A stretch of 64,000 nt of DNA. It comes from Melieria omissa. Taxonomy: Eukaryota > Arthropoda > Insecta > Diptera > Ulidiidae. Position 1 is the stretch's first letter; each line of letters starts with the position of its first letter. The stretch lies in assembly GCA_963971225.1 (NCBI GenBank), contig OZ020268.1, forward strand, positions 109,956,830 to 110,020,829. Direction: 5' to 3'. This document shows positions 32,341 through 45,745 of this stretch, piece after piece. The notes beneath the pieces were generated by a model. The model did no database searches, had not been told where the DNA came from, and worked only from the letters and a program-made list of their open reading frames with translations. A program made the position numbers and the translations under genes.

Positions 32341-35300
32341 AATAACAAAACCATGAATTTTTCATTGAAAATATTTTTCTTTAAATATTTTGATATCAAC
32401 ACATCTCTAGCAAACTTGATTTAAACGTGAAAAGGTATAAGTTGAATAACTCTCAATTTCACTGCAAATTCCCATATTCATGATTCGAAAACTAAAGCAT
32501 AGGTCACTTACTCGCTTTTACTATAAAAACACTTTTAAACATTTTGCACTGCTTCACAACTTAATTGTCCACTGTGCGAAAAATACAGAATATGATGCTG
32601 AATATTAATTTAATGGTATTAACGCTCATTTAATGGGGAAATCTTTTTCGTAGCTTCCGTCATTGCACCCGCCTCCCGCCGACTCATTAGTCTGCCGAAC
32701 GGCAGCAGACAACATCATTTCAGCTTTTGGCCTAAGTCGGTTGCTGTGAGTGGCATCGTTGTTGTTGTTGGTGCTGCTGCTGTGGCGTCTGTTGGGAACT
32801 TCTCCGGCTTCCAGACAGCGGTCGCGGTGAGCTCGAAATATGTTCAACAATTTTTGCTCATCAACACTTGCGAAGCGCAGCGCAGCGCAGAGTGCCGTAC
32901 GGCCGCCGCCAGCCGGCAGCTGGAAGGCACACGCACACGCAGCAGCAGCCTGGCGTGGCAGCAGAGCGGTTGAGCCGAGTAGGAAGTGGCCGCGGAGGCA
33001 GGCGGCAGACAGCAGCCGGCTACGTCTAACTAAAGTTGCTTAATGTGGAAGCATTTAATCCAACACATGCACATTCTCCGAACAGGTTGAAGCGGCAGCG
33101 AAGAGCGCGGACGAGACGCCCGTTCGCTGGGGAAACCCTTTCGATTTCTTTGCAGGAATTTCAAAATATTTAACAGCGCCGCTTTCGGTGCACGCTGCGA
33201 AAGTTTTGCGCCTGAAGGTGTTGGCGGCGACTATGGCAATGTCGCTGCCGCTGCCCATGCCTACACCGACTGCCCGCCCAGTCTCTGCGGAGTCGGTGGA
33301 GCAATGCGAAAGCGAGGATGTGTGTTCGCTCCCGTTGAAGAACTGGGGCACAAAATTCATTCATCGCAGATAAATGAACGCGCGGTCCGCTCGTTTAATA
33401 TTTTTTGTCTGCGTAATTTGCAGCAGACGACCATAAAGACGCAGACGCAAACACAGACGTAGACGTAGACGTCTATGGGCGCTTGTCTTCATTCTAGGCA
33501 ATTTCCGAATTGCGTTTTGCTGCCAAAAATGAGGTCAAGCACTTGCACGCCCAACGGCCAGTAAGTGCCGGTGGAAGGAAAGTAAGTGAGACGCTTTGAA
33601 TTTCAATCTTTGACCCATCACTTCGGCTCCTGTTATTTTCTGCTGCATATTTGTGTTGTGTGTTATTGCACAAGAAATCACACCAGCGCGCAGCCGTCGC
33701 CATTGAAGAAGATTAATTGGGTCATTGGGTTGTGCGATGCTTAGTGCAAGCCGAACCGAACGCGGCAGATGGCAGTGGGGTTATCGAATAGGCGCTGAAC
33801 TGGTTAAGGTGCGAAGCGAGATGCTGCACGTGCAAGCAAAATGGTTTCGTAGCTGCGCTCACGACTGCTATTGCTGCTGTTACTCTGCGGGGGTTAATTA
33901 ACGCGCAATGGCGCATTCGAGTATGGACGTCGCGTGCCAATGCCAACTAACACAAACATATTTGAACTGCCCTCACTGCCGGCGAACAGCTGCGCCCGCA
34001 AATGGACTCGCGTTGATAGACAAATGGACCTGCAGACACACATGAATGCGCAGTCAGGCGCGGAAGGGCGAGTAGGCGCTGGGGGCAATAATGATGCGCC
34101 ACATTGCACCTACGCGGCTAACGCGCTGCTGGTGCTAATCAATAATTTTACACTTGTCTGCTGCAGTTAATTAAATTGGCGTTTCGGCGTGTTGATGACT
34201 TTATGCGCGTCGACATTAGGCGGGGTGGTTGTCATTCCGAAATAATAAACATTGAATTGTTAAGCGATGGAAGGGAAGTAAAAGATGCGCAGTGGAAATC
34301 TGATTAGGTGCGGACGGGATCGGTATTCAAACTTGCCTCCAGTCACAGATGCCCAGATATGTTTCCTTTTAATGACGGCAGATTTGTGGCAACCATGCAC
34401 CTCCATCGGACAAGCACATCCACTTGTTGAATGGACCTCCTACCACATACTACTGAAGTTTTTTGCAATTGTTGCGTTATGTTTTTTACAAATTGTCGCG
34501 CCTGTGAAAAACTAAGTGGAATAAAATAAAGCAAATCTGGCCACGAAGCGGCAATAAGGCGCACAAATAAATAAAATGTTTCGCATTACAAATTGTAGCG
34601 ATTTATGCCGGTTGGGCCCCGGAACAACAGCACACGCACAAACATTCGACGCACACGCCCACGTGCCGCTCACGTAATGTCCAGTAACAGCAGCCACAAC
34701 AATTCAGCCACCATTGGTGGTCCTTGGCGTGCAGCGCGCATCCGACAGCAACCCGCCGCCTTGGAGGGTGATTCGTTTTCAGTACACATATGCGTGTGGC
34801 TCCCTTCGACTGCCTCGCTACCTCCTTCCTCACCTCCTCACCTATGGCGCGCTCACGCGGCGGCGACTCTTTGTTTGCTTTGGTCCTCTGTGCGGATGTA
34901 CGTCGTTGTGTTCTTTGTCGAAGCGAAGCAAGTCTGAGCTCAAAAAATAAATAAAACAATTTACCTTAAGGCGTAATAAAAGTTTATGATGGCCAGTCGG
35001 CCGGCCCATCTAAGCCATCCACGCAATTCATGTACGGTTTTATTATAACGCTGCGGAGCTGCCGCGCAGGCTTTTCGTTTTTATTGGGCGCGAGCGCCAG
35101 TTGACCTCATGTTGGGTCAATGTCAAGCTGCCAAATCCAGCCAAGCCCTGCGTCTCATCATCATTTGCGTCGTGCGTTTGTGGCTTGCAGCCGTTTAAAT
35201 AATAAAGAGAAAACCGAACATTTCAGAGGCCAGTTCCAAGTCGGTTTCATATCACTCGCCCGATATCGATCAGAGGGCATATGTGGTGCATCCTGGCCAT

Positions 35301-36604
35301 ATTACGTTTATGCGCAATAGCATCAATAACAACAAATTCCACTACAACGACAAGTCAAACAACAAACTGTTATCGCTCCAGCAGGTCATTTGAATTGTTT
35401 ACTCTGCAGCAAAGCCAGTCGTAAATGCAAATATTTGACATCCTTTTGTGTCCCTTTTTGCCGAATTCAATTCGACCTCCTTCGCTCCTTTGGTTATTTC
35501 CGCCTGGAATTGTCGATACTGGCAATTCCTGTTGGCGCACAGCACGCCAAAACAAATACGTTAGCTGGCGCTGTTTCTAGCCATTGCCAAGACGGTGCTC
35601 TCCCTCGGCGCAAATACTGCCAAGTAGTCCTGTCCTGTCGAAGCGGCTACCACATAAAATGGCTCTGACTACACACCCACCACTGAAAACGTCAGCATCG
35701 TCATGCCCCCTTTTGCTTTATATTCACATTCTCATTTTGCCGTTAAATCTTTTGTTGCTCGTCGAATGCTGCGCGCATTTTATTTTATTTTACGGGACAG
35801 CATTATTTTGACTCGTGCACCCAGTACAGCAAACAACATCTTGTTGCGAATCCGCATTGCAAGTGGAATATGCTAAGCCAAAGCGTGGCAATCATTTTTA
35901 GCCTCTTGGCTGCTTTTACTGCGCATCAGGACCTCCCATTCGCTGTAGTCAAAGGCGACCTCGCAGGCGCAGTCACAGCCACAGTCACAGTCGTTGGTCC
36001 TTTCCATGCTGTCGAGCTGTTTGACTTGAATGCGCGCAGCGCCGCACAGCGGGCGATTTTTAAAGCCAACGCGGATTTAGCATAAATTCTTGCCTTCCGT
36101 TTCAGCGGAATATTCCCATTTTACTTGCCGCCGTCACTGCTACTGCTGCCCTCGAGCGCAAATAGTTGAAATCCCCTCTTAAAGGATTATACATCATCAT
36201 TTGATCCTTATTGTGCGCTCTGGGCGAAAGAGCAGCGCGCGTATGATGGACAGTTCCTCGCGTTTTTGTTGCCTTCATACACTGGGTCGATGAGTAGGAG
36301 GAGAAAGGAACGAATGGGAAGGGATTGATAAATGCACGGAAAAAGGTGATTAGGGTAAATGCCACAGTTGTGACTTTCTTTCAATTGAAATGTTTCCGAA
36401 ATGTTCCGTTAGAGAAAAATTGGACTTTAAAAATAGAGCTAAAGTTTTTTTATTTTCATATTTACCAAATAAAATTTATAATATTTGAAATATTTGTAAT
36501 TGCAAAACATTAAACTATGTTATTTTAAATTACATCTGGAATTCAGTATTTATCATCAGTTGTCATGCTGATATGAATGCAAATGTATAATGTTTATATA
36601 TATA
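32341..36604. other. No gene recognised; long stretch of unique DNA
   Basis: 32620-34140, 34580-35000 and 35840-36080 are GC-richer with overlapping frames on both strands and no domains. No transposon ends were found. Candidate regulatory DNA between genes (inference). Confidence 0.35.
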
Positions 36605-36843
36605 TATATCTGTGTTCATAAGGAAGAGTAGCTTAAGTCGAAGCTTTAAGAAGTTTTAAGCTTTATAGAAGTCACACCGCTTGAATGTGTTTTATTCTAT
36701 TTGAAAACTCCTGTCCCTTAACCACATTACATATGTGAGTTTACTTCTAAGACTTAGTCTTTGGAAACAACCAACTTATGTGCACATGGTTCTCAAACTT
36801 CGATTTTCAACTTAAGCTACTCTTCCATATAGCCACAGATATA
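36605..36843. mobile_element. MITE-like element with about 40-bp imperfect inverted ends
   Basis: Left TATATCTGTG...GGAAGAGTAGCTTAAGT, right inverted ACTTAAGCTACTCTTCC...CACAGATATA. Target duplication is obscured by the adjacent TA run. Confidence 0.6.
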
Positions 36844-37431
36844 CTTAACACTTTAGTGCACGACATTTGCAGAGCGAATCAGCTAAGTTGGAAAGGAAAA
36901 CCACCATATGAAGACGAACCTGAGCTTCATTTATTTCCTGTTTACCAAAATTCAATATGTTTCGGAAAATTACTACTTATGCAATTACAACTACCCAGAC
37001 TCACAGAAACAAATATTGCATAACATAATTTGTAAATCTGGACAAACAATGACAATTCATATTTAAAAAAAATACGTTCGTTACCTTTGGGTAGATTTCA
37101 ACGCATAAAGAATTTCAGTACATTTTAAGTGTAATTTCTAAAAGAAACGAGTGTAAAATATTTTTGTATTACACCGTGCGACAAAAATGAACAAATTGTT
37201 TCACACTGGAAAAAATCCATATGGACGTGAAACTAGAGACCAAACATAGTAATACTGCGTACTCAGTTTTTTATTTCTACATCCTTTGTCCTTTTAAATG
37301 GACTTCAAAATTTTAAAAGGGATAAAAAATAAAAAAATATCAAAAATACTTAACCTCGTTAGAATATGGCAATATGTATATCAAATGAAAGAGGAAAGGC
37401 TCAAGAATTTAAATAAAATTGATTTTTAATA
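36844..37431. other. No gene recognised; AT-rich spacer
   Basis: Near 37370 the string CAATATGTATATCAAATGAAAG is an inverse relative of the motif at 495 and 47940. Confidence 0.3.
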
Positions 37432-37612
37432 TACAGTGCTTTCCGCTTATAACGAACCCGTTTAAAACGATTTTCCGCCTAAAACGAACCAATTTCAAAA
37501 GTATGCGCTCCATGTTTTCGCTTATTACGGACCCCTTTTAAAGCAAACTTTCGGTTAAAACGAACCATTTTGCCCGGTCCCTCGAAGTTCGCTTTAAGCG
37601 AAAGGTACTGTA
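37432..37612. mobile_element. pogo-like MITE, 177 bp, TA duplication
   Basis: Body 37434-37610: CAGTGCTTTCCGCTTATAAC at one end, inverse CGCTTTAAGCGAAAGGTACTG at the other, TA on both sides. Inside, ...AAACGAACC and TTACGGACCCC units recur, typical of Tigger/pogo relatives. Confidence 0.8.
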
Positions 37613-38435
37613 TTTGTAAAAAAATGATATGAAAAAGGTCCTTTGAAAATTTTAATCCTTTATATTCTTGAAAATTTATATAAATTTATTCGAATTTTCT
37701 TGAAAAGTAAGTATATTAAAACCCAAAAGCTCCTTGATCACGTGTCAAAATTCATTCATCATTACTCTAACTTTATTGGTTCGAAAGTTATTAACAAAAA
37801 ACCGGAAGATGCAATTCAATGAAGTACAAAAATTCAGAAAGATTCTTCTTCTTCATTAGTGATATATTTTTGTTGATACATGGTATTTTTATTTTTAATT
37901 TTAATTTGGTTTAAAAACAAAATAAACTCTCTCAGCTTTTGCTTTCTTTACTTTGTTCTCGTGCATAGAAACGCAGTATAAATGCAATTTTTTCCCGCCA
38001 AAATCCTTAGAAATCTCCACTTAAGAAACCCTTTTTTGTAAAAAGGGGGGTATATTTTTTGTGAAAAATAAGGCTTATGGTTAAGTTGGAACGTTTCCAA
38101 TAAACGATTTAAAATACATATTAGAAAAATTGTCTTTCTTGCTTAGTTTACGCACGAAAAAGGTTAATGCTGTAATGACAAAAGTGGCGAAATCACATTA
38201 AATACGATATGAAAACTTGTTAGCGATTAAATTTCTATTCATTATTATTTTTTATTCACTATTATTGTTTATTCATTATTATCTCGTATTCATTATTATT
38301 TTTATTTATTTTCTTTTTCTTAGTGTGGAAAAAATCGCTCACACTATTTACTGCGTAATGTGCCAATTTTTGAAATACACCAAAACAGAAAATAAAAGCC
38401 GAGCACAGCAAAATAAAAGCCACAATAAAGCTAAA
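37613..38435. other. No gene recognised; AT-rich spacer
   Basis: A short ATTCATTATTAT tandem lies at about 38237-38310. Confidence 0.35.
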
Positions 38436-38702
38436 ATGCTGATGTTTACAAAAGGATCAAGGATATTTGCCAGCGCTTGGACTATCCTCATCATTCTGAG
38501 CATCAGCGTAAACATTCACCATTCAACATACTCAGCAGAAATCAAATATGGACCAGGGAAACAACAAAAAGGCAAACCGAAAGCAAAAACATTGCAAGAC
38601 AACAAAATAAACATTTTCAATAGTCTGTCCATGCCACCGCTTTCGTTCATTCGACCAACTTCACTGCGTGCGGGGAGAGGAGCGGCTCAAGGACATTGTT
38701 GA
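38436..38702 (+). CDS. Possible small secreted-peptide ORF (88 aa), unrecognised
   Basis: ATG at 38436 sits in a fly-like start context (CTAAAATG). The product begins with a basic segment, a hydrophobic core (SAWTILIILSISV) and a plausible cleavage after TYSA, giving a signal-peptide profile; the remaining 54 or so residues are Lys-rich (GKQQKGKPKAK) and end GAAQGHC. No family was recognised, no splice structure is evident, and upstream in-frame hydrophobic codons come from low-complexity DNA. It may be chance. Confidence 0.18.
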   Translation: MLMFTKGSRIFASAWTILIILSISVNIHHSTYSAEIKYGPGKQQKGKPKAKTLQDNKINIFNSLSMPPLSFIRPTSLRAGRGAAQGHC

Positions 38703-40044
38703 CTGCGATGTGCACAGCAAAATGGGCAGCAACAGCCGCCTTTTACCGAAACGTTTCGAATGGCAACGCAACAACAATATTCACAACAAAAACAAAAACC
38801 ATTGCACAAACTGTTGGCCAGCAAAAGAGCATAAACCAAATGACTGAAAAAATAGGAATTACAGCAATTGCTGTAGCTGTTGCTGCTATGCCAATCTAAA
38901 CTTTGTGCCCCTTCAACTCGCGCTCCGCACCGCACGCCATACGCCATACGCCGAACACCTTTGCCACGGACTCGACCTGCTCCGACTCCGCTCACTGACA
39001 CCACGCATTCCCCGGTGCGACCAACAAATGTGTAGAAAATCCGACCAAGCACAAAAACCAAGACTCAGCACATTTCACCAAACACATTCGCCCCAGTCAT
39101 CAAAAACCCCATCAACCAATCCAGCCCAGCTGTGCGTTCCGCTCCCACATCCTTCCATCAATCCGCCGTCCGTCTGTCCGTCTATCCGAGCGTGGCACCG
39201 CAACACATCAGCAGCGCAGTGCAGCGCTGCTCAACTCAGCAAGTCATCAGCATGAAAAGCTCAAAGATTATGAGCCCCAGTGGCGGAAGTGATGCATTGG
39301 CATGGCATGGCATGGCATAGCGTGGCTTTGGCTGAGTTTTGCCAATGCCAGTTGGTGATTCAGCATGCAGTATGTTGTGTGTATTTACATGTAGGTATGT
39401 GTCGGTATACGTGTGTATGTGACGCCAAGTTGATGATATGGAACAGCGGTGGCAACGACAGCAACAACAACCATAGCGTCCACATCAGCAACAATGGCGG
39501 CAGCAGCAGCAATTGAAACGCTGTCAGCATTTGGGAGAAACCAACGAAAAGGAAATGATGTTGTTGTTGTTGCTGCTGCTGTTACCGCCCGAGATGGCAG
39601 GTTGCCGAGTTTCTCTAGCTGATGTTGTTATTGTTTTTGTTGCTGTAGCCACCTCCTGTGGCGTTTTGTTAAATCCTTCTTGGCTTAATGCTCGTGTAGC
39701 TTAAATGCTTATTTTGTTATCTTCGCATCGCCTGTGTGTGTGAGTGTGTGTGGTGTACGTGCAGATATGTTAGTGTCGAGCTGGAGCTGAGTGTGTGAAG
39801 TGAAAATGGCTATGCTCGGTGTTGAGATCTTGTTCGGCTACACTGCAAAAGGATGCAAGTGATGGGGGAACTGTAATTGCGAAGGATGATATGACTCATC
39901 AATTCAGGACACCTTCAATTCAAAGCCAAAATCTGTATTGAACTCAAGTAAATACATGCGAGTATAATCAATTCCTCAGCCGAATTCTTGTGATGTAAAT
40001 TTTAATGGTAAATTAAAGTTAATTTCCCAAATTTAAAGTTAATT
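38703..40044. other. No gene recognised; unique DNA with short repeats
   Basis: CAACA/GTTGTT runs and a GGCAT run (39299-39318) open frames on both strands without domains. Confidence 0.35.
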
Positions 40045-40285
40045 TCCAGAATTTTACAAGTAACGTAAACCGTAAAGTTGTCAGGGTAAAAATAAATTGT
40101 TTAAAAAAGTACAAAAACTGTCTAAAATGTTAAATTTATAAATTAAATATAATTCTAGCATTCCATTAGAGGATCAAATAAAATATTGGAATAGAAAATC
40201 TTTTGGTATAGGATTTATCACCATTTGAAATCGTTAGTAAGACTGTGAGGCTCAATTCTGGGAATTAAAGTTATTGTGAATTTAA
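40045..40285 (+). repeat. Dispersed repeat D, copy 2
   Basis: Direct-orientation match to 28400-28670, diverged and with small indels. Confidence 0.7.
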
Positions 40286-40562
40286 TTTGTTTAAATTTTA
40301 CAGTGTAACATTTTTATTATAAATTAAAAAAAATCACGTCATTATTTCCTTCAGTGCTTTTTATTGTGAAGGAGCGCAGATTGAAACTACGTTAGCGATT
40401 AGGAAAATTTTGATCGTCTGTATCACGTTCCTTTGATCTTTACTTTAGTATGTACACATGTGCGCTAAGTTTCAAAGAAGTTGTTATATCAACAGTAAAA
40501 TCAATTCCAATGCCTGGTCATCTAACGTACAATCACTGTGTTTCCAATAAAACTGTACAATG

Positions 40563-40661
40563 TACATATCGCTCCTTCGCTGCAAGAACGTCATAACTCA
40601 AAACTACGTAATTCCGAGAAAATTAAATTTTAAAGGATATGGATATAAAGGAGCGATATGT
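40563..40661. repeat. Short inverted-repeat pair
   Basis: ACATATCGCTCCTT (40563-40576) and its inverse AAGGAGCGATATGT (40648-40661) enclose 71 bp. It may be a very small MITE; no target duplication is clear. Confidence 0.4.
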
Positions 40662-40682
40662 ATTTTCACACCAAATTCAACA

Positions 40683-42330
40683 TACACTAGTCAGAATAAG
40701 TTTGCTTACAAGGGTTATATAGTTTTTTATATGAAAAATAAATCAATCAAAGTAATTTTTCAAAAACAAATTATTTTTTTATTTTTTCTATAAACTTAGT
40801 TCTTTCATTACATTAAGATGATAATATCAAAAACTTGACTAAACCTTTAAAGAAGAGCCAAAAACAAAATATGTTATGAATTCACCTCAGAAAAAGTTTG
40901 CGTGCAAGATGCGGTTATGCAGCAAAAATTTAATTTAAACTAAGTTTTGTCCAAAAATTAATAACTATTTGGATATGCTTCTCTTATTGGAACTCTCTGC
41001 AGAAGTTTCGGCATAAATTTTATTAAATTATGTGTTTTTTCAGCTGTTCTTTTGTTATATCCTTGAAATGTTATGTTTGTTTATATCTTTGAAGATGGAG
41101 TGTTGTTGGGCTCAAAGTTCAAGTACACCCCTTATATACTCAATTAGATGCACGTTAGGTGACTAGGGAGAAACTTTTTCAACTTTTTTGAGCGAGTTAA
41201 TAGCAAAGATAGTTTCACATCGTATGCATTGCGCCTTAAGGTCCTTGGCTTGCATAAGCTTTTAGAATATGTAAATAACCCCTCGGAACCGTTTTTGAAT
41301 AAAACAACACAGCCTGCTCACTCCTCTACTAGACATGCAGCCCCATACCACAGATAACTCATCATATGAGTCATGATATCATGATGAGTTATCTGTGCCC
41401 ATACCATACCAACTCAAAGGCTATGCTTTACTGTTAATATCAGATTTTTGTTATTAACTGAATCCTCTTCAAATTAGTTGATGCCTTTTAATGCCAAATA
41501 TGCCAAACCATTATCAAAGAATAATAATTCTTCCTACTCCATAGATAACAACTCATAGTCCCGGAAATCCGGTTTCCTAGACTTTTTGATGGACTCTTTC
41601 ACGAAAGCAATTCTGTGCTCCTTGTTAGCAAGCTAAATATGGGCTTTTTATATGGAGTTATGTAGGGGAAATATGTTTTTTTCATGACTTTTCTTATAAG
41701 TGCACTGTTACTGGGTTTTATAAAATATTTCTGTACAATTCTTAAGATATTGGATGCAACTAGCCTAAGACTATGATGCACTGATCGCAAAACAATCTCA
41801 TCCTATTGCTGGGGTAGCTTAAGAAAATGGCTAGATCGTAGCAAAGAAGCAAGAATTTCTGTTTTTTTTTTCGAAATTTAAGATGGCTTTTTGAAATGGC
41901 GAAATGCTCTTCGAAAAGTTTCTTTAATTTCACGAAATTTTTTGTGAATTTGGGAAAGATTTAGTAAGATTATCCTTTTAACCATTTTTATTTTTTTTCG
42001 CTTGGGTTCTATTGCTTTCTATATAATTTCAATTTCACTGCTATATGGAATACAAATTTCCAAATAAAAATAAAAAGCATAACTGGAAATCCCCGTTATT
42101 AGTTTTGTGCGCAAACTTATTCTGCACCGTTTTGTGAGTATATTGTCAATAAATACGAATATATGGAAAATTATTGTTTTAATGCATCTAAAACACAACA
42201 AAAAGTGCAGTTAAGGCATATATGAATTATGTGGATAAGTTTTGGTAAACAGAGAACCCATTTTTAAGGTCAAAATTGATGATAACATAATTTTGACTTG
42301 CCTGTACGCAAACTTTTTCTGACTAGTGTA
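40683..42330 (-). mobile_element. Tc1-like transposon relic, full length (1644 bp)
   Basis: Ends CACTAGTCAGAATAAGTTTG (40685) and inverse ...CTTTTTCTGACTAGTG (to 42328), flanked by TA. The minus strand still shows transposase blocks: VVWGCMSSRGVSRLCCFI near 41390-41335 and SPNVHLIEYIRGV near 41165, matching the VWG and SPDLNPIE regions of Tc1 enzymes, with stops and frame changes between. A 14-bp-arm palindrome (AGATAACTCATCAT) spans 41351-41395. Length fits an intact but dead Tc1/Minos-type element. Confidence 0.8.
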
Positions 42331-45300
42331 TGTAAGTTCCACCTTTTTCATGTGAAAGGTTCAAAACTTGGCACAGCATGGAATGTAGCAACACCAACAA
42401 CGACCACATTGGCATGTTCCCATGGTGAATACAGCTGGTGGCACACAAGTTCCTAATGATGACTGAGTTGCATCACAGTTGAACTACGTTCACTCTGTGC
42501 GACAAATGCAACTTTCCGCCGTCTCTGCAAATGTGGTGACCGCAGGGCATGACTCGCACTTGCCTCTTTCTGCACAAGTTGCATTGTGGGAAATGGCGTG
42601 CAGAACACAGACCGGCAGATACTTTTGCACCAACGATTCCATGTAAAACAGCAGTATTTGATTGTCCCCAGCATTGCACCCAACGCATTTGGGAGATATG
42701 GACATGTTTTGCAAACATGAGTTTTATATACATATATACATACATCTAAGTATATCGCTAGTCATTTCAAAGTAATATTCTCCAAAAGTTTGTTTCAATA
42801 GAACTTTCAGGTGGTTAATCTGCTCGGCTTGGACCCCAAAACATTCCCTTAAACCGCATTTCAAAGTTGTTCAACAGTTTTCACAAACGAAAAATTTAAA
42901 ATTCAAAATGGTAGCAACGTCATTAATGCACAACCACTAACACTTGCAATTTTTCTCTTTACGATTCCTGCGCTCTACATGGTGATTTCATTTTGCATTC
43001 TTTCTCCAGCTTTTTGTATGCTAATAAATTAATATAAATTCAAATTTGCCACGTTAACGTTTTTCCAACCAACTGTGCACTCGCAGCTCGCCGCGCCGCG
43101 CACTCATGCTGCACGTTATGAAGGAGAACCGAAAAATATCCGCTGAAAAACGAGGAAGTTTAATAAAATTGTGGCAAATTATGCGTAATTCGCTCGAAGC
43201 AGTGGTGCAATATGGAGCCAGGGGATTTGGAGTGGAAGGAGCGCGGACCAGACAAAACCTGTGCCCACGAACGCAAAACCCAAAAATTGTCCACATCGGC
43301 GTGAACATTCGCCGCACTTGGTGTCACAAATGGCCCCAAATTGCTTGAATATTCAAAAGCGCAAATGCTAATCAATTTTTTTTGTTTTATTTCTTCCTCG
43401 TCGAGTTGAATTCACTGTCAGGATTAGCGGCCAAAGAAGTGGGCGACGGCCCAGTAAAGTGGCTACTAAAAGTTACGCGTAAAACGTAAGATTCCCACAA
43501 GAAACGAAAAACAAAACGGAGAAACACTCGAAAGCTGAAACCCCTGGAATGGAATGACGTGCAGCTTAAGTTAACAGCGGACTTGCTGGTCAAGCTAATG
43601 ACCACGCTCGCAGCTTATAACGATTTTTTTCTATGAGGATAAAGAGCCAAGAGTGCACTTCATTTTTATTTATGATGAACGAACAACGCTTCGCGCTGAG
43701 TGAAAATTTTCAAGAAAGGTGTCAAGTGTTTGCAAGGAACTTGGACGCGGTTCTGTCGAGATGTATTTTTCAAGTTTAATTGCTAATTTGCATGAGTCGT
43801 AAATGACAGTCCCTGCGGTCAGTACTCGAAATCGGGGACACAACGAATTTGCTATTTCTCACTTTCCGTAAACATATCTCATCTATTTCTAACTTTCCAT
43901 CATATTCACATACATAACAGAAAACCATAGATACCGAGTGAAATTTATTGAAACACCAACCACGCCGTTTTCTGCCAACTATTTCCAAATCAGTATTTCA
44001 GTGAAATATTGCAGCAAATGTAAAACGAAAGCGGAAAGTTTTTACTATTGTTACACCCAGCAGAGGTCCGCATATTTTCGTATTGAATTTGAAAACTCGA
44101 AAATATTCCACAACACAAATGGGCGCTCGCGCTCACGCTCGACTAAAAGGGGATGAATGGCGAAGCAAGTAGAAAATTTAAATTTCGGTTGAAAAAATTC
44201 AAAGGGACTCCGGGCCAACCCGGCTAACCGGGGTTTACACAATGCGCGCATGTTCAAAAATTCAAAGCATGTTATGCGCATTTCTTTCCTTTTCTCTTTT
44301 CATTGTGTTTTTTACTTTCGGCATACCCGCAAGAAGGCAACTGGCCGACAGTGCAAGCGAGCGAACGGATGGGCGATTTCAGCACCGGCAACATGAGGTG
44401 AACAGACGCATACTGACATGGACACCGACAGCTATCCACCCCAAGAAGCGAAATTTGTTCTGCCCGTTTTGGCCAACGATCCATTCAATTTACAAATCGG
44501 CATTTAAGCGTTTGCCCATTTAACCTTATGATTTTTAAACAAGCCGAAATGTGGCGGGGGTAGCGGGTGAAGCAGCGGCTGGGCGACGAGTGATGTCGGT
44601 TGGTGTGCTTCCTCCGATTTTCAGCGGGGCGGAAGTGGGAACGAGCAACGATGTGGGGTTAATGCTCGCAAATAGCTCGCAAAATTCAAAGGTTTAATGC
44701 CGAGGAATTTCAACAATTTCGAATGCTGCGCGGACGGTGGAATGGACGAGCATTGGAAAATCAAAACTTGCCGTAATGGACACATTAAACGCTTCGCCCC
44801 GATAACGGAGCTGCGCGAAAGCGTGTTGGCTGTTGGTTGGCGTTGGTGTTGCTGTACGCTGACGTAGCATTTTAATGAGGATTTTAGTAGCTCATTAAAA
44901 GCAGAAGTTCATCTCTGGAACGCCGAGCTGCTCGATGCGGGTAGGGGCTGACGAAGTGCGAAAACGCACTTTGCACTAGCAACGCATCCTTGCGCGTACT
45001 TGCGCGCTCGAGGACAATAAAAATCGCCGGTAAAGGCCAACTTTAACACAACGCATTGGCATTAATGTTGGACAGCGCTGGCATGTGACGCAGCATGGCT
45101 TGTTGTCATAATAAAATTAAGATTTCTGCTGTCAAATGGTCGTTCGAGCGAAATGTGCGCCGCACATTAAAACGCGCACACTACATACACATTTAAGTAG
45201 ACACCCATAGATATCGTACGTGTGGGTTCGTGTGACTGCAAGTCTCGCGAAGACACTGAAGAACTGGCGAGTTGGATGAATAACGAATGCAAAATAAACA

Positions 45301-45745
45301 TACTTAAGGCACAACAAACAAAACGCAGGACAAATCTTAATTTGCCTTGAAGAAAACGCAAAAGCTTTATGTGGCCCAGCGAAGCTTTGTTCAACCGTAC
45401 CCTATGTGCGCTGTTTAGTTTCGCGCATACCTACTGTAGGGGGTGGCAATGTCAACCAATAGAACGATACAAGTGATTGGCGTAAATCAGCGACAGAGTT
45501 CAAGGCATACAACTGTCGAGATTTCGGGTACTTTAAGAAGAATTTGTAAACTTGTATTTAACTGAATATTTTATAGGATGTACAACAATAAAATTCGTAC
45601 AACAAAAGCCTTACCTTAAAAAAAATAAAGCTGTACAATTATAATTGCCCTTGGGAAATATAGAAAATATTTACGCTTATATTTATAAATATTAATGCGC
45701 AACGTCAAACCTTAGATTGCACATATTTATTTCGTGCTATAAATA
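42331..45745. other. No gene established; unique DNA
   Basis: 42473-42745 has Cys-rich minus-strand frames (see findings). 43050-45400 is GC-richer with many overlapping frames and no domains. Confidence 0.35.
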
